The notes under the pieces were generated by a model, which was not told where the DNA came from, ran no database searches, and saw only the letters and a list, made by a program, of their open reading frames with translations. Below, one piece after another: positions 1-8,623 of a DNA stretch of 35,640 bases. This stretch comes from Streptomyces triticirhizae (lineage in GTDB: Bacteria > Actinomycetota > Actinomycetes > Streptomycetales > Streptomycetaceae), in NCBI RefSeq assembly GCF_003696235.1, contig NZ_RFFJ01000044.1, forward strand, positions 1-35,640, given 5' to 3'. Position 1 is the stretch's first letter. Each line of letters begins with the position of its first letter. A program made the translations under genes and the position numbers.

Positions 1-323
1 GGCGGTGGAGCGTGGTCGCTGGTGTGCGGCCGACCCCCAACATGCACCGCCAACCATCCCCGTGGCAAAGCCCTGACCTGCGAAAACACCCCCACACGCC
101 GGGACCTTCGACCCATCCCACACCCCGCGCCGACACCGTCCCCACACCTCCCGGGGCGCTACGACCGCGCCTCGTAGAGGACCAACGGCCTGTGCCGGCC
201 CTCACACCGGCAGGACCCCCAACCCACCCCACAGCCACCGAACCACCACGTGGCGTCGCGTTCTCAGCTACCTCTCAGCTGACTCTCCGGGTTCTCCCAC
301 CTCCGTGGCGTTCCCTTCTCCCC
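1..323. other. Gene-less upstream region of the VTC operon
   Basis: No convincing gene is seen. The frame that continues upstream from the VTC gene gives low-complexity Pro/Thr/His-rich translation with no family likeness, so I read it as noncoding. The plus strand is strongly C-rich and holds several short hairpins, for example TGCCGG/CCGGCA around 190-225. The only site I would call is the 11-bp direct repeat at 262-291. A gene may end just before position 1, but nothing here proves it. Confidence 0.6.
262..291 (+). promoter_or_regulatory. 11-bp direct repeats, candidate OmpR/PhoB-type response regulator site
   Basis: TCTCAGCT occurs at 262-269 and again at 273-280, and TCTCCGGG follows at 284-291, giving an exact 11-bp period. 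OmpR/PhoB-family regulators typically bind tandem direct repeats with this spacing. The block ends 32 bp before the VTC start codon, and an OmpR-type regulator is encoded at the other end of this gene group. The link between the two is inference. Confidence 0.45.
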
Positions 324-1133
324 ATGGCAACGACGGATTCACCGCGCGCTCCGCACGCGTTCAACCGGTACGAGCTGAAGTACCTGGTGCCGGCCGCCGG
401 GGTCGAGGAGATCCGCCGCGAGGTCGCCGCCCGGATGCGGCCCGACGGCAACGGCGGGCCCGGCGGCTACGGCGTGTGGAGCCTCTACTACGACACGACG
501 GGCCTGCGCTTCTACTGGGAGAAGATCGAGGGCCTGCGGTTCCGGCGCAAGCTGCGCGTCCGCCGCTATGGCGAGCTGGGCCCGGCCCCCGACGACGCCC
601 CGGTCTCGGTGGAGATCAAGCAGCGGGTCAACCGCGTCACCCAGAAGCGGCGGGTGCTGCTGCCCTACCGCCTGGCGCGGGAACTCTGCGACGGGCGGCG
701 TCGGATCGCCCACCCCGAGGCCGACCAGCCGTTCGTTGACGAGGTGCTGGAGCTGGTCCAGCGCCTGGACCTGCGGCCGACCGCCATCACCGGCTACCGC
801 CGTGAGCCCTTTGTGGGCGTCGACTCGGACCTGGGGCTGCGGGTCACCTTCGACCACCGGGTGCGGGGCCGCGACCGGGACCTGGACCTGCGGGCCGAGG
901 CCGAGAACCGCGCCATCATCAGCCCGCACCTGGTGGTGATGGAGGTCAAGGCCAACGAGCGGGTGCCCTACTGGATCACCGACCTCGCCGCCCGCCACGG
1001 GCTCCAGGTGCGACGGATCTCCAAGTACTGCCAGAGCGTCGAGGCGTTCGGCCGGGCCCCGCGCTCCGTCTTCCACGTGCCGGAGACCGACGACCTGACC
1101 GGGCCCCGGGCCGTCGAACGACAGCCCGGCTGA
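324..1133 (+). CDS. VTC domain protein (polyphosphate polymerase-like)
   Basis: 269 aa. This is a single VTC domain, the tunnel-shaped fold that makes polyphosphate from ATP in yeast Vtc4. Family marks include RYELKY near residues 15-20, YYDTTGLRFYWEK, the basic strand SVEIKQRVNRVTQKRR, VTFDHRVRGR and near the C-terminus VMEVKANERVPYW. The many inward basic residues and the EIK/EVK acidic-basic pairs are those expected to hold phosphates and metal. There is no SPX domain or membrane segment. The ATG at 324 was chosen because the domain begins about 12 residues later and the upstream frame looks noncoding. It has no clear Shine-Dalgarno sequence, so translation may be leaderless. It is first in a group with the DUF4956 and CotH genes. 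Polymerase activity is inferred from the family. Confidence 0.85.
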   Translation: MATTDSPRAPHAFNRYELKYLVPAAGVEEIRREVAARMRPDGNGGPGGYGVWSLYYDTTGLRFYWEKIEGLRFRRKLRVRRYGELGPAPDDAPVSVEIKQRVNRVTQKRRVLLPYRLARELCDGRRRIAHPEADQPFVDEVLELVQRLDLRPTAITGYRREPFVGVDSDLGLRVTFDHRVRGRDRDLDLRAEAENRAIISPHLVVMEVKANERVPYWITDLAARHGLQVRRISKYCQSVEAFGRAPRSVFHVPETDDLTGPRAVERQPG

Positions 1134-1177
1134 CCCCTCGCCCCCAACCCACCTCTCTCATCGCTGACAGGAACACC

Positions 1178-1864
1178 ATGGAACTCGACTTCGGGATCAC
1201 CGACCTGTCCGGCACGTTCAGCGTTCTGGACGTGACGGTCGCCCTCTCCCTCGCCCTGGTGGCGAGCCTGGTCGTCGCCTGGACCTACCGGGCCACCCAC
1301 CGCAACATCTCCTACAGCCAGAGCTATGTGCACACGCTGATCATCCTCGGGATGCTGATCGCGTTGATCATGCTGGTGGTCGGCTCCAACATCGCGCGTG
1401 CCTTCGCGCTGGTCGGCGCCCTGTCCGTGGTGCGCTTCCGCAACGCGATCAAGGAGACCAGGGACGTCGGCTTCATCTTCCTGGTGATGGCGCTCGGCAT
1501 GGCCTGCGGCACCCGCTTCTACGCGCTGGCCGGGATCGCCACCGTGCTGATCTGCCTGGTGATCCTGCTGCTGCACCGGTTCGACTGGTTCGCGCTCCAG
1601 GTGCGGCGGCAGCTGGTCAAGGTGCAGGTTCCGGCGGACGGCCACGACCACGGCCCGGCCGTCGAGGACGTGCTGCTGCGCCACACCGACGAGCACGAGC
1701 TGATCAGCACCGAGTCGGTGCGCGGCGGGGCGCTGCTGGAGATGGCCTACACCGCGCGGCTGAAGAGCGGCGTCACCCCCGGCCAACTGGTCGGTGCCCT
1801 GCGGGAGTCGACCGCCGGCCAGAAGGCCGCGGTGCTGACCGGCTACGACCAGACGGACCTGTGA
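1178..1864 (+). CDS. DUF4956 domain membrane protein
   Basis: 228 aa. It has four or so hydrophobic segments in the N-terminal 135 residues (about 18-38, 50-70, 74-92 and 108-135). The conserved DUF4956 stretch around SNIARAFALVGALSVVRFRN is followed by RDVGFIFLVMALGMACG. The C-terminal 90 residues are soluble and probably cytoplasmic. The function of DUF4956 is not established. Its position between a VTC domain protein and a CotH protein fits a membrane partner, for example a channel or anchor for polyphosphate, but that is inference. It lies 44 bp after the VTC stop, and its TGA (1862-1864) shares one base with the ATG of the next gene, so the two are probably translationally coupled. Confidence 0.85.
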   Translation: MELDFGITDLSGTFSVLDVTVALSLALVASLVVAWTYRATHRNISYSQSYVHTLIILGMLIALIMLVVGSNIARAFALVGALSVVRFRNAIKETRDVGFIFLVMALGMACGTRFYALAGIATVLICLVILLLHRFDWFALQVRRQLVKVQVPADGHDHGPAVEDVLLRHTDEHELISTESVRGGALLEMAYTARLKSGVTPGQLVGALRESTAGQKAAVLTGYDQTDL

Positions 1865-3426
1865 TGGCCGGGCGTCGCTCCTCCGGCGGGGCCCCGGGCC
1901 ACCGGTTCCGTCGCCGGCTCCGGCACCGGCTCCCGATGCGGCTGCGGCGCCACTGGCGCGTGCTCGCCGCCCTGTGCGCGGCGGTGGCGGTGCTGACGCT
2001 GGTGCTGGGCGGGCTGCGGATTCGCCCCTATGTCAGCTCGGACCTGGTCGCCGCCGAGACCGTCACCCAGAACATCGAGGGCGAGGGCGACCTCTTCGAC
2101 GGCGGGGAACACAGCGTCGAGGTCACCTTCAACGAGGACGAGTATGCCGACATGCTGCGCGTCTTTCGGGAGGAGGGCGAGAAACAGTACATCAGGGCCG
2201 ATGTGGTGATCGACGGCACCGTGGTGAACGACGTGGCGCTCCGCCTCAAGGGCAACTCCACGCTGATGGGCCTCCGTTCGGACCAGGCGGCCGGCGACGG
2301 CGACGGCGACGGCGCGGCTCCCGAGGGCCGGGACGGCGGAATGAGCGGCGTCGCGCTCTCCGACGAGGAGCCGGAGAAGCTGCCCTGGCTGATCAGCTTT
2401 GATGAGTTCCAGACCGGACGCGCCTACCAGGGCCACACCGAGATCGCGATGCGCCCGGGAACGACCACCTCCGGCACGGCGCTCAACGAGGCGCTGGCCC
2501 TGGCGCTGACGGCGGCGGACGGGCAGGTCACCCAGGACTTCGCGTTCGCCTCGGTCGCCGTCAACGGCGGCGAGGCCGCGCCCCGGCTGCTGCTGGAGTC
2601 CCCGGACGAGCCCTGGGCGGCGGAGCTGGGCGAGGGCGTGCTCTACAAGGCGCGCGCCGGCGGCTCGTTCGACTACCTCGGGGACGATCCGACCGCCTAC
2701 GAGGAGTCGTTCCGCCAGGTCAACGCGGCCGGCGGCCAGGACCTGACGCCCGTGACCCGGCTGCTGCGGTTCGTGGACGAGGCGGACGACGAGGAGTTCG
2801 CGGAGCGGCTCGACGCGTACCTCGACGTGGAGTCCTTCGCCCGCTACCTCGCGACCCAGGCGCTGCTCGGCAACGACGACGGGATGGACGGTCCCGGCAA
2901 CAACTACTACCTGTGGTACGACACGGAGGCGGAGCGGTTCACCGTGCTCTCCTGGGACCTCAACCTCGCCTTCGGCGGCATGGGCGGCGGCGGCCTCGGC
3001 GGCGGCGGTGGCCCGGGCGGCGAGCGGCCCGAAGACGGCGAGCTGCCGGAGGGCGGGCAGGCGCCCGAGGGCGGCGAACGGCCCGAACTCCCGGACGGCG
3101 GCGCCGCGTTCCCCGAGGGGGAGCTTCCCGGCGGGGAACCCCCCGAGGGCGGGCGCGAGGCGCTCGGCAGCGGCGCGTTGACGGAGCGTTTCCTGGCCGA
3201 CGACGCGTTCCGGGAGCTGTACGAGCGGGCCTACGCCGAGCTGTACGAGGAGCTGATCGCCGACGGCACCGCCACCGACCTCCTCGACTCCGTCGTGGAA
3301 CGGGCCGAGGACGCCGGCGACACGGGCGCGGCCGAGGCGGGGGAGCGGCTCGCCGAACGCCTCGCCGCCGTCTCCGCCGAGGCGCCGCAGGACACCGGCC
3401 TCAGCCCAGGGGCAGCACCACGGTGA
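1864..3426 (+). CDS. CotH-like kinase family protein, membrane-anchored
   Basis: 520 aa. An Arg-rich N-terminus is followed by one membrane segment (about 31-50) and a CotH domain. In CotH proteins of Bacillus this fold is an atypical protein kinase that phosphorylates spore-coat proteins. Visible motifs are VEVTFNEDEYADML near 85-98, the RLKGNST strand near 127-133, ARYLATQALLGNDDG near 326-340, and NNYYLWYD followed by SWDLNLAFG near 363-371, which carries the expected metal/catalytic Asp. Residues about 371-431 are a Gly/Pro/Glu-rich low-complexity insert, then an alpha-helical C-terminus. With one N-terminal membrane helix the kinase domain should be outside the cell. A GTG at 1861 is also in frame, but the ATG at 1864 overlaps the preceding stop. 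Its last 26 bases overlap the 3' end of the convergent histidine kinase gene. Confidence 0.85.
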   Translation: MAGRRSSGGAPGHRFRRRLRHRLPMRLRRHWRVLAALCAAVAVLTLVLGGLRIRPYVSSDLVAAETVTQNIEGEGDLFDGGEHSVEVTFNEDEYADMLRVFREEGEKQYIRADVVIDGTVVNDVALRLKGNSTLMGLRSDQAAGDGDGDGAAPEGRDGGMSGVALSDEEPEKLPWLISFDEFQTGRAYQGHTEIAMRPGTTTSGTALNEALALALTAADGQVTQDFAFASVAVNGGEAAPRLLLESPDEPWAAELGEGVLYKARAGGSFDYLGDDPTAYEESFRQVNAAGGQDLTPVTRLLRFVDEADDEEFAERLDAYLDVESFARYLATQALLGNDDGMDGPGNNYYLWYDTEAERFTVLSWDLNLAFGGMGGGGLGGGGGPGGERPEDGELPEGGQAPEGGERPELPDGGAAFPEGELPGGEPPEGGREALGSGALTERFLADDAFRELYERAYAELYEELIADGTATDLLDSVVERAEDAGDTGAAEAGERLAERLAAVSAEAPQDTGLSPGAAPR

Positions 3427-4900
3427 ACACCGCGCCGCGCCCCGGCGTGGAGTCGACCGACAGCGTCCCCTCGTGCGCCTCGACGAACCGGGCGCTGATG
3501 GCCAGCCCGAGCCCGGCCCCGCCGCCGCCCGTTCCCGGCGTGGCGGGGCGCGCCTGTCCTGCCCGGTAGAACCGGTCGAAGAGCCGGGGGAGTTCCTCGC
3601 GCGGGATGCCCTCCCCCTCGTCCCGCACCGTGATCACGGCGACCTCGAAGGCCCCGGCCGGCAGCGTTCCGACCGCGCCGGGGCCCGGGGGCGGCGGGCG
3701 GTCGGCGCGGCTCACCGTCACCCGCACGGGGGTGCCGGGCGGGGTGTGGAGGAGCGCGTTGCCGACCAGGTTGTCCAGCACCTGGCGCAGCCGCTCCGCG
3801 TCGGCCACGGCGAACACCGGCTCGGCGACGTGGAGTTCGATCGGGCGGTCGGGGGAGCGGACCCGGGCCGCCCGCACCACCCGTTCGGCGATCTCCCCCA
3901 ACTCCACGTCGGACGGCGCCAGATGCGGCGTCTCGTCGAAGCGGGACAGGATCAGCAGGCTGTCCACCATGGCGCCCATCCGCTGGGCCTCCTCCTCGAT
4001 CAGCGACATCCAGCGCTCGGTCCGCGCGTCCTCGGCGACGACGCCCCGCTCCCGGCCCTGCCGGTGGAGCGCGGCGAACCCGGCGATCGACGACAGGGGA
4101 GTGCGCAGCTCGTGCGAGGCGTCGGCGACGAAGCGGCGGGTGGTCTCGGCGGAGCGGTCCCGTTCGTGGAGCGCCCGGGCGAGTTCGCCGAGCATCGTGT
4201 TGAGCGCGGCGCCCAGCCGGCCCGTCTCGGTCGCCGGGTCCTGGGCCGGCACCCGGCGCTCCCAGTCGCCGCCGGCGATGGCCTGGGCCGTCCGTTCGAT
4301 CTCCCGCAGCGGGCGCAGCTGGACCCGCACGGTGGCGACCGCGCCGGCGCCGATGGCCAGCAGCAGCGTCAGCCCGACCACCGTCTCGATGATCACCAGC
4401 CGGTCCAGGGTGTTCTCCACGTCGCTCAGCGACTGGGCCACCACCCGCACCCCGCCGTCGCCGCTCTCGGAGATCAACACCCGCCAGGAGCCGTCCCCTT
4501 CGGTGCTCGGCGCGGTAAACGGGCGGCCCACCAACGACCGCAGCTCGGCGGGGTCGCGGTCGGCGAGGTCGGGCAGCGCGTCGTCCGAGGTGGTCCTGCC
4601 GACCACGCGCCGCACCTCGCCGTCCGCGTCGAGTTCGAAGGTCCTCAGGTCGGTGGGGAACGGCGGCGGCTGCTCCTCGCCCGGCGGCGGGGGCATGTCC
4701 TCGCCCTCGGCGCGCCAGAGGCGGACCAGCCGGTCGTCCACCTCCTCGATCAGCGAGTGGCGCAGCAGCACGGTGCCGGCGGCGCCGAAGGCCAGCAGAC
4801 ACAGGGAGGTCAGGCAGAGCAGGGTGGCGGTCAGCCGGGCGCCGAGGCTTCGCGGCCAGAGCCGGAGCCGGCGTGGCTCCGGCCGGGAAGGGGCGCTCAC
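3401..4900 (-). CDS. Sensor histidine kinase (HAMP, HisKA, HATPase_c)
   Basis: 499 aa. The order is a short cytoplasmic N-terminus, membrane segment about 21-45, an extracytoplasmic sensor region about 47-167, a second membrane segment about 168-190, HAMP about 192-245, HisKA with ASHELRTPLS (phospho-acceptor His263), then HATPase_c with an N box (NLVGNALLHT), DEGEGIP, FDRFYR and GLGLAI motifs. All key residues are present. Its ATG overlaps the stop of the response regulator by 4 bp (ATGA), so the two form a coupled pair. The sensor region is Pro/Asp/Glu-rich and matches no ligand-binding domain that I recognise. The gene converges on and overlaps the CotH gene. A role in controlling the VTC/DUF4956/CotH operon is plausible from position and from the direct repeats at 262-291. 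Confidence 0.93.
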   Translation of the reverse strand: MSAPSRPEPRRLRLWPRSLGARLTATLLCLTSLCLLAFGAAGTVLLRHSLIEEVDDRLVRLWRAEGEDMPPPPGEEQPPPFPTDLRTFELDADGEVRRVVGRTTSDDALPDLADRDPAELRSLVGRPFTAPSTEGDGSWRVLISESGDGGVRVVAQSLSDVENTLDRLVIIETVVGLTLLLAIGAGAVATVRVQLRPLREIERTAQAIAGGDWERRVPAQDPATETGRLGAALNTMLGELARALHERDRSAETTRRFVADASHELRTPLSSIAGFAALHRQGRERGVVAEDARTERWMSLIEEEAQRMGAMVDSLLILSRFDETPHLAPSDVELGEIAERVVRAARVRSPDRPIELHVAEPVFAVADAERLRQVLDNLVGNALLHTPPGTPVRVTVSRADRPPPPGPGAVGTLPAGAFEVAVITVRDEGEGIPREELPRLFDRFYRAGQARPATPGTGGGGAGLGLAISARFVEAHEGTLSVDSTPGRGAVFTVVLPLG

Positions 4901-5631
4901 CGTCGTTCCTCCTCGGCCAGCCGCAGGCTGTAGCCGACGCCCCGCACGGTCTGGATCAGCGGCGGGCCCGCCGCGTCGACCTTGCGGCGCAGATAGCTCA
5001 CATAGGTCTCCACGATCCGGGTGTCGTCGGCCTGGCCGCTCCAGACCCGGTCCAGGATCTGGGACTTGCTGACCACCCGGCCCGCGTTGAGCAGCAGATA
5101 GCGCAGCAGGGCGAACTCCGTCGGCGACAGCCGCACCGGCCGGCCGGCGCGCCGCACCTGGTGCGCGTCCTCGTCCAGCTCCAGGTCGGCGTAGCGCAGC
5201 GGCTCGCTCCGCGCCGTCCCTTCGCCGGCCTGGCCGGCCCGGCCCGAGCGGCGCAGGATCGCGCGGAGCCGGAAGACGACCTCCTCCAGGCTGAACGGCT
5301 TGGTCACATAGTCGTCGGCGCCGGCCCTGAAGCCGGCCAACCGGTCCTGCACGGTGTCGCGCGCGGTGAGGAACAGCACCGGCAGCTCCGGCACGACGCC
5401 GCGCAGGTCGCCCACCAGCTCAAGTCCGCTGCGCCCCGGCAGCGTCACATCCACCACCGCGATGTCCGGCGTGAACGCGTCGGCGGCCAGCAGCGCGGCC
5501 CGCGCCTCGGGCGCGCCCCGGGTGGCGAAGCCGCTCAACTCCAGTGAGGCGGTGAGGAGTTCGAGGATGTTGGGTTCGTCCTCGACGATGAGAACCCGGG
5601 CCGGCTCGCCGGTCGTCGCGTGGTGCCGCAT
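4897..5631 (-). CDS. OmpR/PhoB-family response regulator
   Basis: 244 aa. The receiver domain (about 12-125) has the acidic pair E17-D18, phospho-acceptor Asp61 in VVDVTLPG, Thr89 in LFLTARD and Lys111 in VTKPF. A linker leads to a winged-helix trans_reg_C domain (about 145-240) with SPTEFALLRYLLLNAGRVVS, ETYVSYLRRKVD and TVRGVGYSL. I chose the ATG at 5631 because the receiver begins about 11 residues later; an in-frame start at 5670 would add an unlikely tail. It overlaps the histidine kinase by 4 bp. It begins 58 bp after the stop of the NB-ARC gene on the same strand, so read-through from that gene is possible. Its binding site is likely a direct repeat such as 262-291. Confidence 0.93.
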   Translation of the reverse strand: MRHHATTGEPARVLIVEDEPNILELLTASLELSGFATRGAPEARAALLAADAFTPDIAVVDVTLPGRSGLELVGDLRGVVPELPVLFLTARDTVQDRLAGFRAGADDYVTKPFSLEEVVFRLRAILRRSGRAGQAGEGTARSEPLRYADLELDEDAHQVRRAGRPVRLSPTEFALLRYLLLNAGRVVSKSQILDRVWSGQADDTRIVETYVSYLRRKVDAAGPPLIQTVRGVGYSLRLAEEERR

Positions 5632-5689
5632 GGACCGATCCTGGCCCACCGCGCGCGGGGACGCACGCACCGCCGGGGTCGGGCGCTGA

Positions 5690-7606
5690 TCATCCGCCGG
5701 CGCGGCGCAGGCGCTCCCGCAGGGCCAGGGCGCGGGCGTCGTTCGCGTCGCCCATCAGCCGCAGCGCCTCCGCCCGCCGCTCCCCGGCCGCCGCCGCGTC
5801 CGTTCCGTCCAGCGCGTCGGCCAGCGCGGCGAGCGCCAGCGCCGCGTGCCACCCGTCGCCCAGCTCGCGCTGGGCCGCCGCCGCGCGGCGCAGGAAGTCG
5901 ACGGCCTCCGCCGTCCGGCCCAGCCGCCGGTACACCTCGCCCGCGCCCTGCCAGGCCAACGCCTCCCGGCCCCGGTCACCGTACCGCCGGTGCGGCGCCG
6001 CCGACCGCTGGTAGGAGACCAGGGCCTCCGCCGGCTCGCCGGCGGCCAGTTGGGCCGCGCCGAGCGTCAACAGCCAGTAGCCCTCAGGGCGTAGGTCGCG
6101 CAGGTCGAGCGCGATCCCCACCGCCCACCGCGCGGCGTCCAGCGCCGCCGCCGTCTCGCCCTGCTCGCGCAGCGCCTCGCTCAACACGTGCGACGCGTTG
6201 CCCTCGCCCCGGCGGTCGCCCAGCGCGCGGTGCTCACGCAAAGCGCGCTCGGCCGCCTCGCGCGCCGCCAGCAGCTCGCCCGCCCGCAGCCGGACGGTGG
6301 CGACGTTGGCGAGCACCGTGGCCGCCCGGTGCGGCGGACCCACCGCGCGGAAGACGGCGTGCGCCTCGTCGAAGCTGGCCGCCGCCTCGCGAAGCTCGCG
6401 GCGCCGCAGGTGCACCAGGCCCAACAGGCTCTGTACGTCCGCGATGCCGGCGCGGTCCCCGAGGTCCCGCCACAGCGCCAGCGCCTCCCGGTAGCGGGCG
6501 ACGGCCTCGGCCAGCTCGTTCTGCCCGACGTGCGCCATCCCGAGGTCGGTCAGCAGCATCGCCTGCCCGTCCCTGGCCCGCGCGACCCGGGCCAGTTCGA
6601 GGCCGGCCCGGCCGGCCGGCGGCCACAGCAGGGTGCCGGTCGACGGCGGCTGGGCGTCCCAGAGCACGGCCGCCAACCGCCAGCCCAGGTCCGGCCGTTC
6701 GAGGCGGGCGGTGAGCGGAACGGTGGCGACCAGGTTCGGGAACTCGCGCTCCACGAAGTCCGTCGCCGCGTCGTAGTCGGCGAAGCCGCTCTCGGCGAGG
6801 GCCGTCGCCACGGCCGCCTCCGCCGGCTCGGGCGCGGCCCACTCCTCCGTCGGGCTCAGCCACCGGGCGGCGGCGACGGCCAGGCCCAGATACCAGTCCA
6901 CCAGCCGGCGCAGCGCCGCCCGTTGCCCCTCCGCCGGCTCCTCGGGCGTGTCCTCCGGCCGGTGTTCGGCGGTCACCGCGCGCAACAGCGCCACCGCCTC
7001 CTCCTCGGGCAGGGTGCCCAGCGTGATCCGCCGGGCGCCGTCCCGAATCGCCAGGCCGGGCAGGCGACTTCGGCTGGTGATCAACGTCAGGCAGCTCGCC
7101 GTCCCGGGCAGCAGCGGCCGCACCTGGGCGACGGTGGCCGCGTTGTCCAGCAGGATCAGCATCCGCCGGTCGGCCAGCAGCGAGCGGTAGAGCGCGGCGG
7201 CGGCGTCCTGGTCGGCCGGCACGCCCTCGGGCCGCACCCCGAGGGCGCCCAGGAACCGGTGCAGCGCCTCGGACGCGGCGACGGGCTCGCCGGGGTCGTA
7301 GCCGCGCAGGTTGATGTGGAGCTGCCCGTCGGGGAAATGCTCCCGCACCCGGTGGGCCCAGCGCAGCGCGAGCGAGGTCTTCCCGCCGCCGGCGGTGCCC
7401 GTGATCAGGCACACGGGAACGGCGAACGGCTGGTCCCCCTCCGCCGGGGCCAGCATGGCGTCCAGCCGCTCCAGCTCCGCGCCCCGGTTGACGAAGTGCG
7501 GTATTCCGCTGGGCAGTTGCCGGGGAACGGGGCCGGCGGCCGGGTTCCCGAACGCGGCGGCGCCGTGGAAGTGCACGCCGCCGCTGACCGTGCCCGCCCG
7601 CACCAC
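5690..7606 (-). CDS. NB-ARC and TPR domain regulator (AfsR-like, no SARP domain)
   Basis: About 638 aa from the GTG at 7606. It has an N-terminal VHFHG motif, NB-ARC ATPase with Walker A GTAGGGKTSLA (about 70-80), RMLILLDNA as Walker B and LITSRSRLPGL as the sensor region, then a winged-helix part and at least five TPR repeats (about 380-610). These STAND-type ATPases act as switches; AfsR is the model, but no DNA-binding SARP domain is present here. The start is doubtful. The GTG has no ribosome site and falls inside a conserved AGTVSGGVHFHG-type motif, and the frame continues upstream with plausible residues (LSGSSRDVV) to about 7711, where no ATG, GTG or TTG exists. An ATC at 7709-7711 has a G-rich stretch 7 nt upstream. 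The DUF6879 gene ends at 7698. Confidence 0.85.
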   Translation of the reverse strand: MVRAGTVSGGVHFHGAAAFGNPAAGPVPRQLPSGIPHFVNRGAELERLDAMLAPAEGDQPFAVPVCLITGTAGGGKTSLALRWAHRVREHFPDGQLHINLRGYDPGEPVAASEALHRFLGALGVRPEGVPADQDAAAALYRSLLADRRMLILLDNAATVAQVRPLLPGTASCLTLITSRSRLPGLAIRDGARRITLGTLPEEEAVALLRAVTAEHRPEDTPEEPAEGQRAALRRLVDWYLGLAVAAARWLSPTEEWAAPEPAEAAVATALAESGFADYDAATDFVEREFPNLVATVPLTARLERPDLGWRLAAVLWDAQPPSTGTLLWPPAGRAGLELARVARARDGQAMLLTDLGMAHVGQNELAEAVARYREALALWRDLGDRAGIADVQSLLGLVHLRRRELREAAASFDEAHAVFRAVGPPHRAATVLANVATVRLRAGELLAAREAAERALREHRALGDRRGEGNASHVLSEALREQGETAAALDAARWAVGIALDLRDLRPEGYWLLTLGAAQLAAGEPAEALVSYQRSAAPHRRYGDRGREALAWQGAGEVYRRLGRTAEAVDFLRRAAAAQRELGDGWHAALALAALADALDGTDAAAAGERRAEALRLMGDANDARALALRERLRRAGG

Positions 7607-7697
7607 GTCGCGGGAGGAGCCGGAGAGCTGGGACCGCGTTCCGCCGCCGGGCTCGCCGGGGCGGGCGTTCGCACCGGGCTCGGCCGGTTGGGTGTCC

Positions 7698-8342
7698 TCA
7701 GGCCGGTTGATGGTCCCGCCCCCCGGGCAGCGCGGGCGGCGGCAGGGGCGCCACCGCGCGGTCGAAGTAGTCCGCCAGATCCTCGCCGCGCTCGTACAGC
7801 GTGGCGATGAACGCCTCCCAGGCCGCGACCAGTTCGGGATCGTCGAGCCGGACGCCGCCCGCCGGCACGCCCTCGGGCGTGTAGTTCACCCGGTAGAGCG
7901 CCAACCCGCCGAGCACCACCACCTCCGGCAGCGGCTCGGCCGCCTCCCACTGCCGCACCAGGGCGCCCGGCACCACACGCACACGTTCGCCGTACTCGAC
8001 GGAGATGCGCAGCGAATGCAACTCCCATTGCAGATAGGGCGTCAGGGGTTCCTCGACGATGCGCACCCGATGGAAGAAGGAACCCTTCCGCCGGTCCTCC
8101 TCCGCGTACTGGGCGAGTTTCCCGCGGCCCTCGTCCAGCAGGCTCAGCGCCCTTTCCCAGTCGCCGTCCTTCAGCGCCTGGCGGGAGCTGGTGGATTCCT
8201 CGAAGTGTTGTGCGCGCTCCAACTTCCAGGAGTCATGGCCGCGCACGCGCGCATCGACCTCAGCGAAGTCCGCCTGGTACTCCGACCAGCTCATCCGGAC
8301 GCCGCGTTCCAGGTCGAGCGGGGGAATCTCGAGGTCAGGCAT
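7698..8342 (-). CDS. DUF6879 family protein
   Basis: 214 aa. The family pattern is clear: an N-terminal RAQHFEESTSS stretch, GDWERALSLLDEGR, then RVRIVEEPLTPYLQWELHS, GERVRVV and a C-terminal DPELVAAWEAFIATLYERGEDLADYF. DUF6879 proteins are common in streptomycetes, often beside helix-turn-helix regulators, and have no proven function. The start at 8342 (MPDLEIPP) fits the family better than the in-frame start at 8441, which would add a basic low-quality tail. The gene lies just upstream of the NB-ARC/TPR gene on the same strand, and the two probably form a unit, with DUF6879 as a possible partner or input of the STAND ATPase (inference). Confidence 0.8.
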   Translation of the reverse strand: MPDLEIPPLDLERGVRMSWSEYQADFAEVDARVRGHDSWKLERAQHFEESTSSRQALKDGDWERALSLLDEGRGKLAQYAEEDRRKGSFFHRVRIVEEPLTPYLQWELHSLRISVEYGERVRVVPGALVRQWEAAEPLPEVVVLGGLALYRVNYTPEGVPAGGVRLDDPELVAAWEAFIATLYERGEDLADYFDRAVAPLPPPALPGGRDHQPA

Positions 8343-8579
8343 CCGGGATATCACCTTTGCGAGGAGTGGGAGGGAGAAGGCGGGGCGCGCATGTATGCGG
8401 TGGGTCTGGGAAGCGTGGCGTCCCGTGAATCGACGTTGCATTGTGCCTTCCTCTTGCCACGGGTGGCAGCCGAACGTTCCTCCTTCATCCTTTCGGGGGA
8501 AGCACGCGTGACCTCCCCCCGCGCGCCCCCTCCCGCCCCGCGCCCCGGAAAACTGGTTGTGCGTGGGCCGGGCCCAGGC

Positions 8580-8594
8580 GTCACCATTGGTGAC
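8580..8594. promoter_or_regulatory. Perfect 15-bp inverted repeat upstream of rtcB
   Basis: GTCACCATTGGTGAC has two perfect 7-bp arms around a single T. It lies about 82 bp upstream of the rtcB start and in the divergent region with the DUF6879 gene. The size and symmetry suit a dimeric repressor or activator. The regulator is unknown. Confidence 0.4.
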
Positions 8595-8623
8595 CGAGCG
8601 GCCGACGAGCGTCGCGACCGCCC

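Noticed and set aside
12..323. N-terminal extension of the VTC protein by 104 residues
   Set aside because: The extension is Pro/Thr/His-rich, lacks domain likeness and spans the direct-repeat control region.
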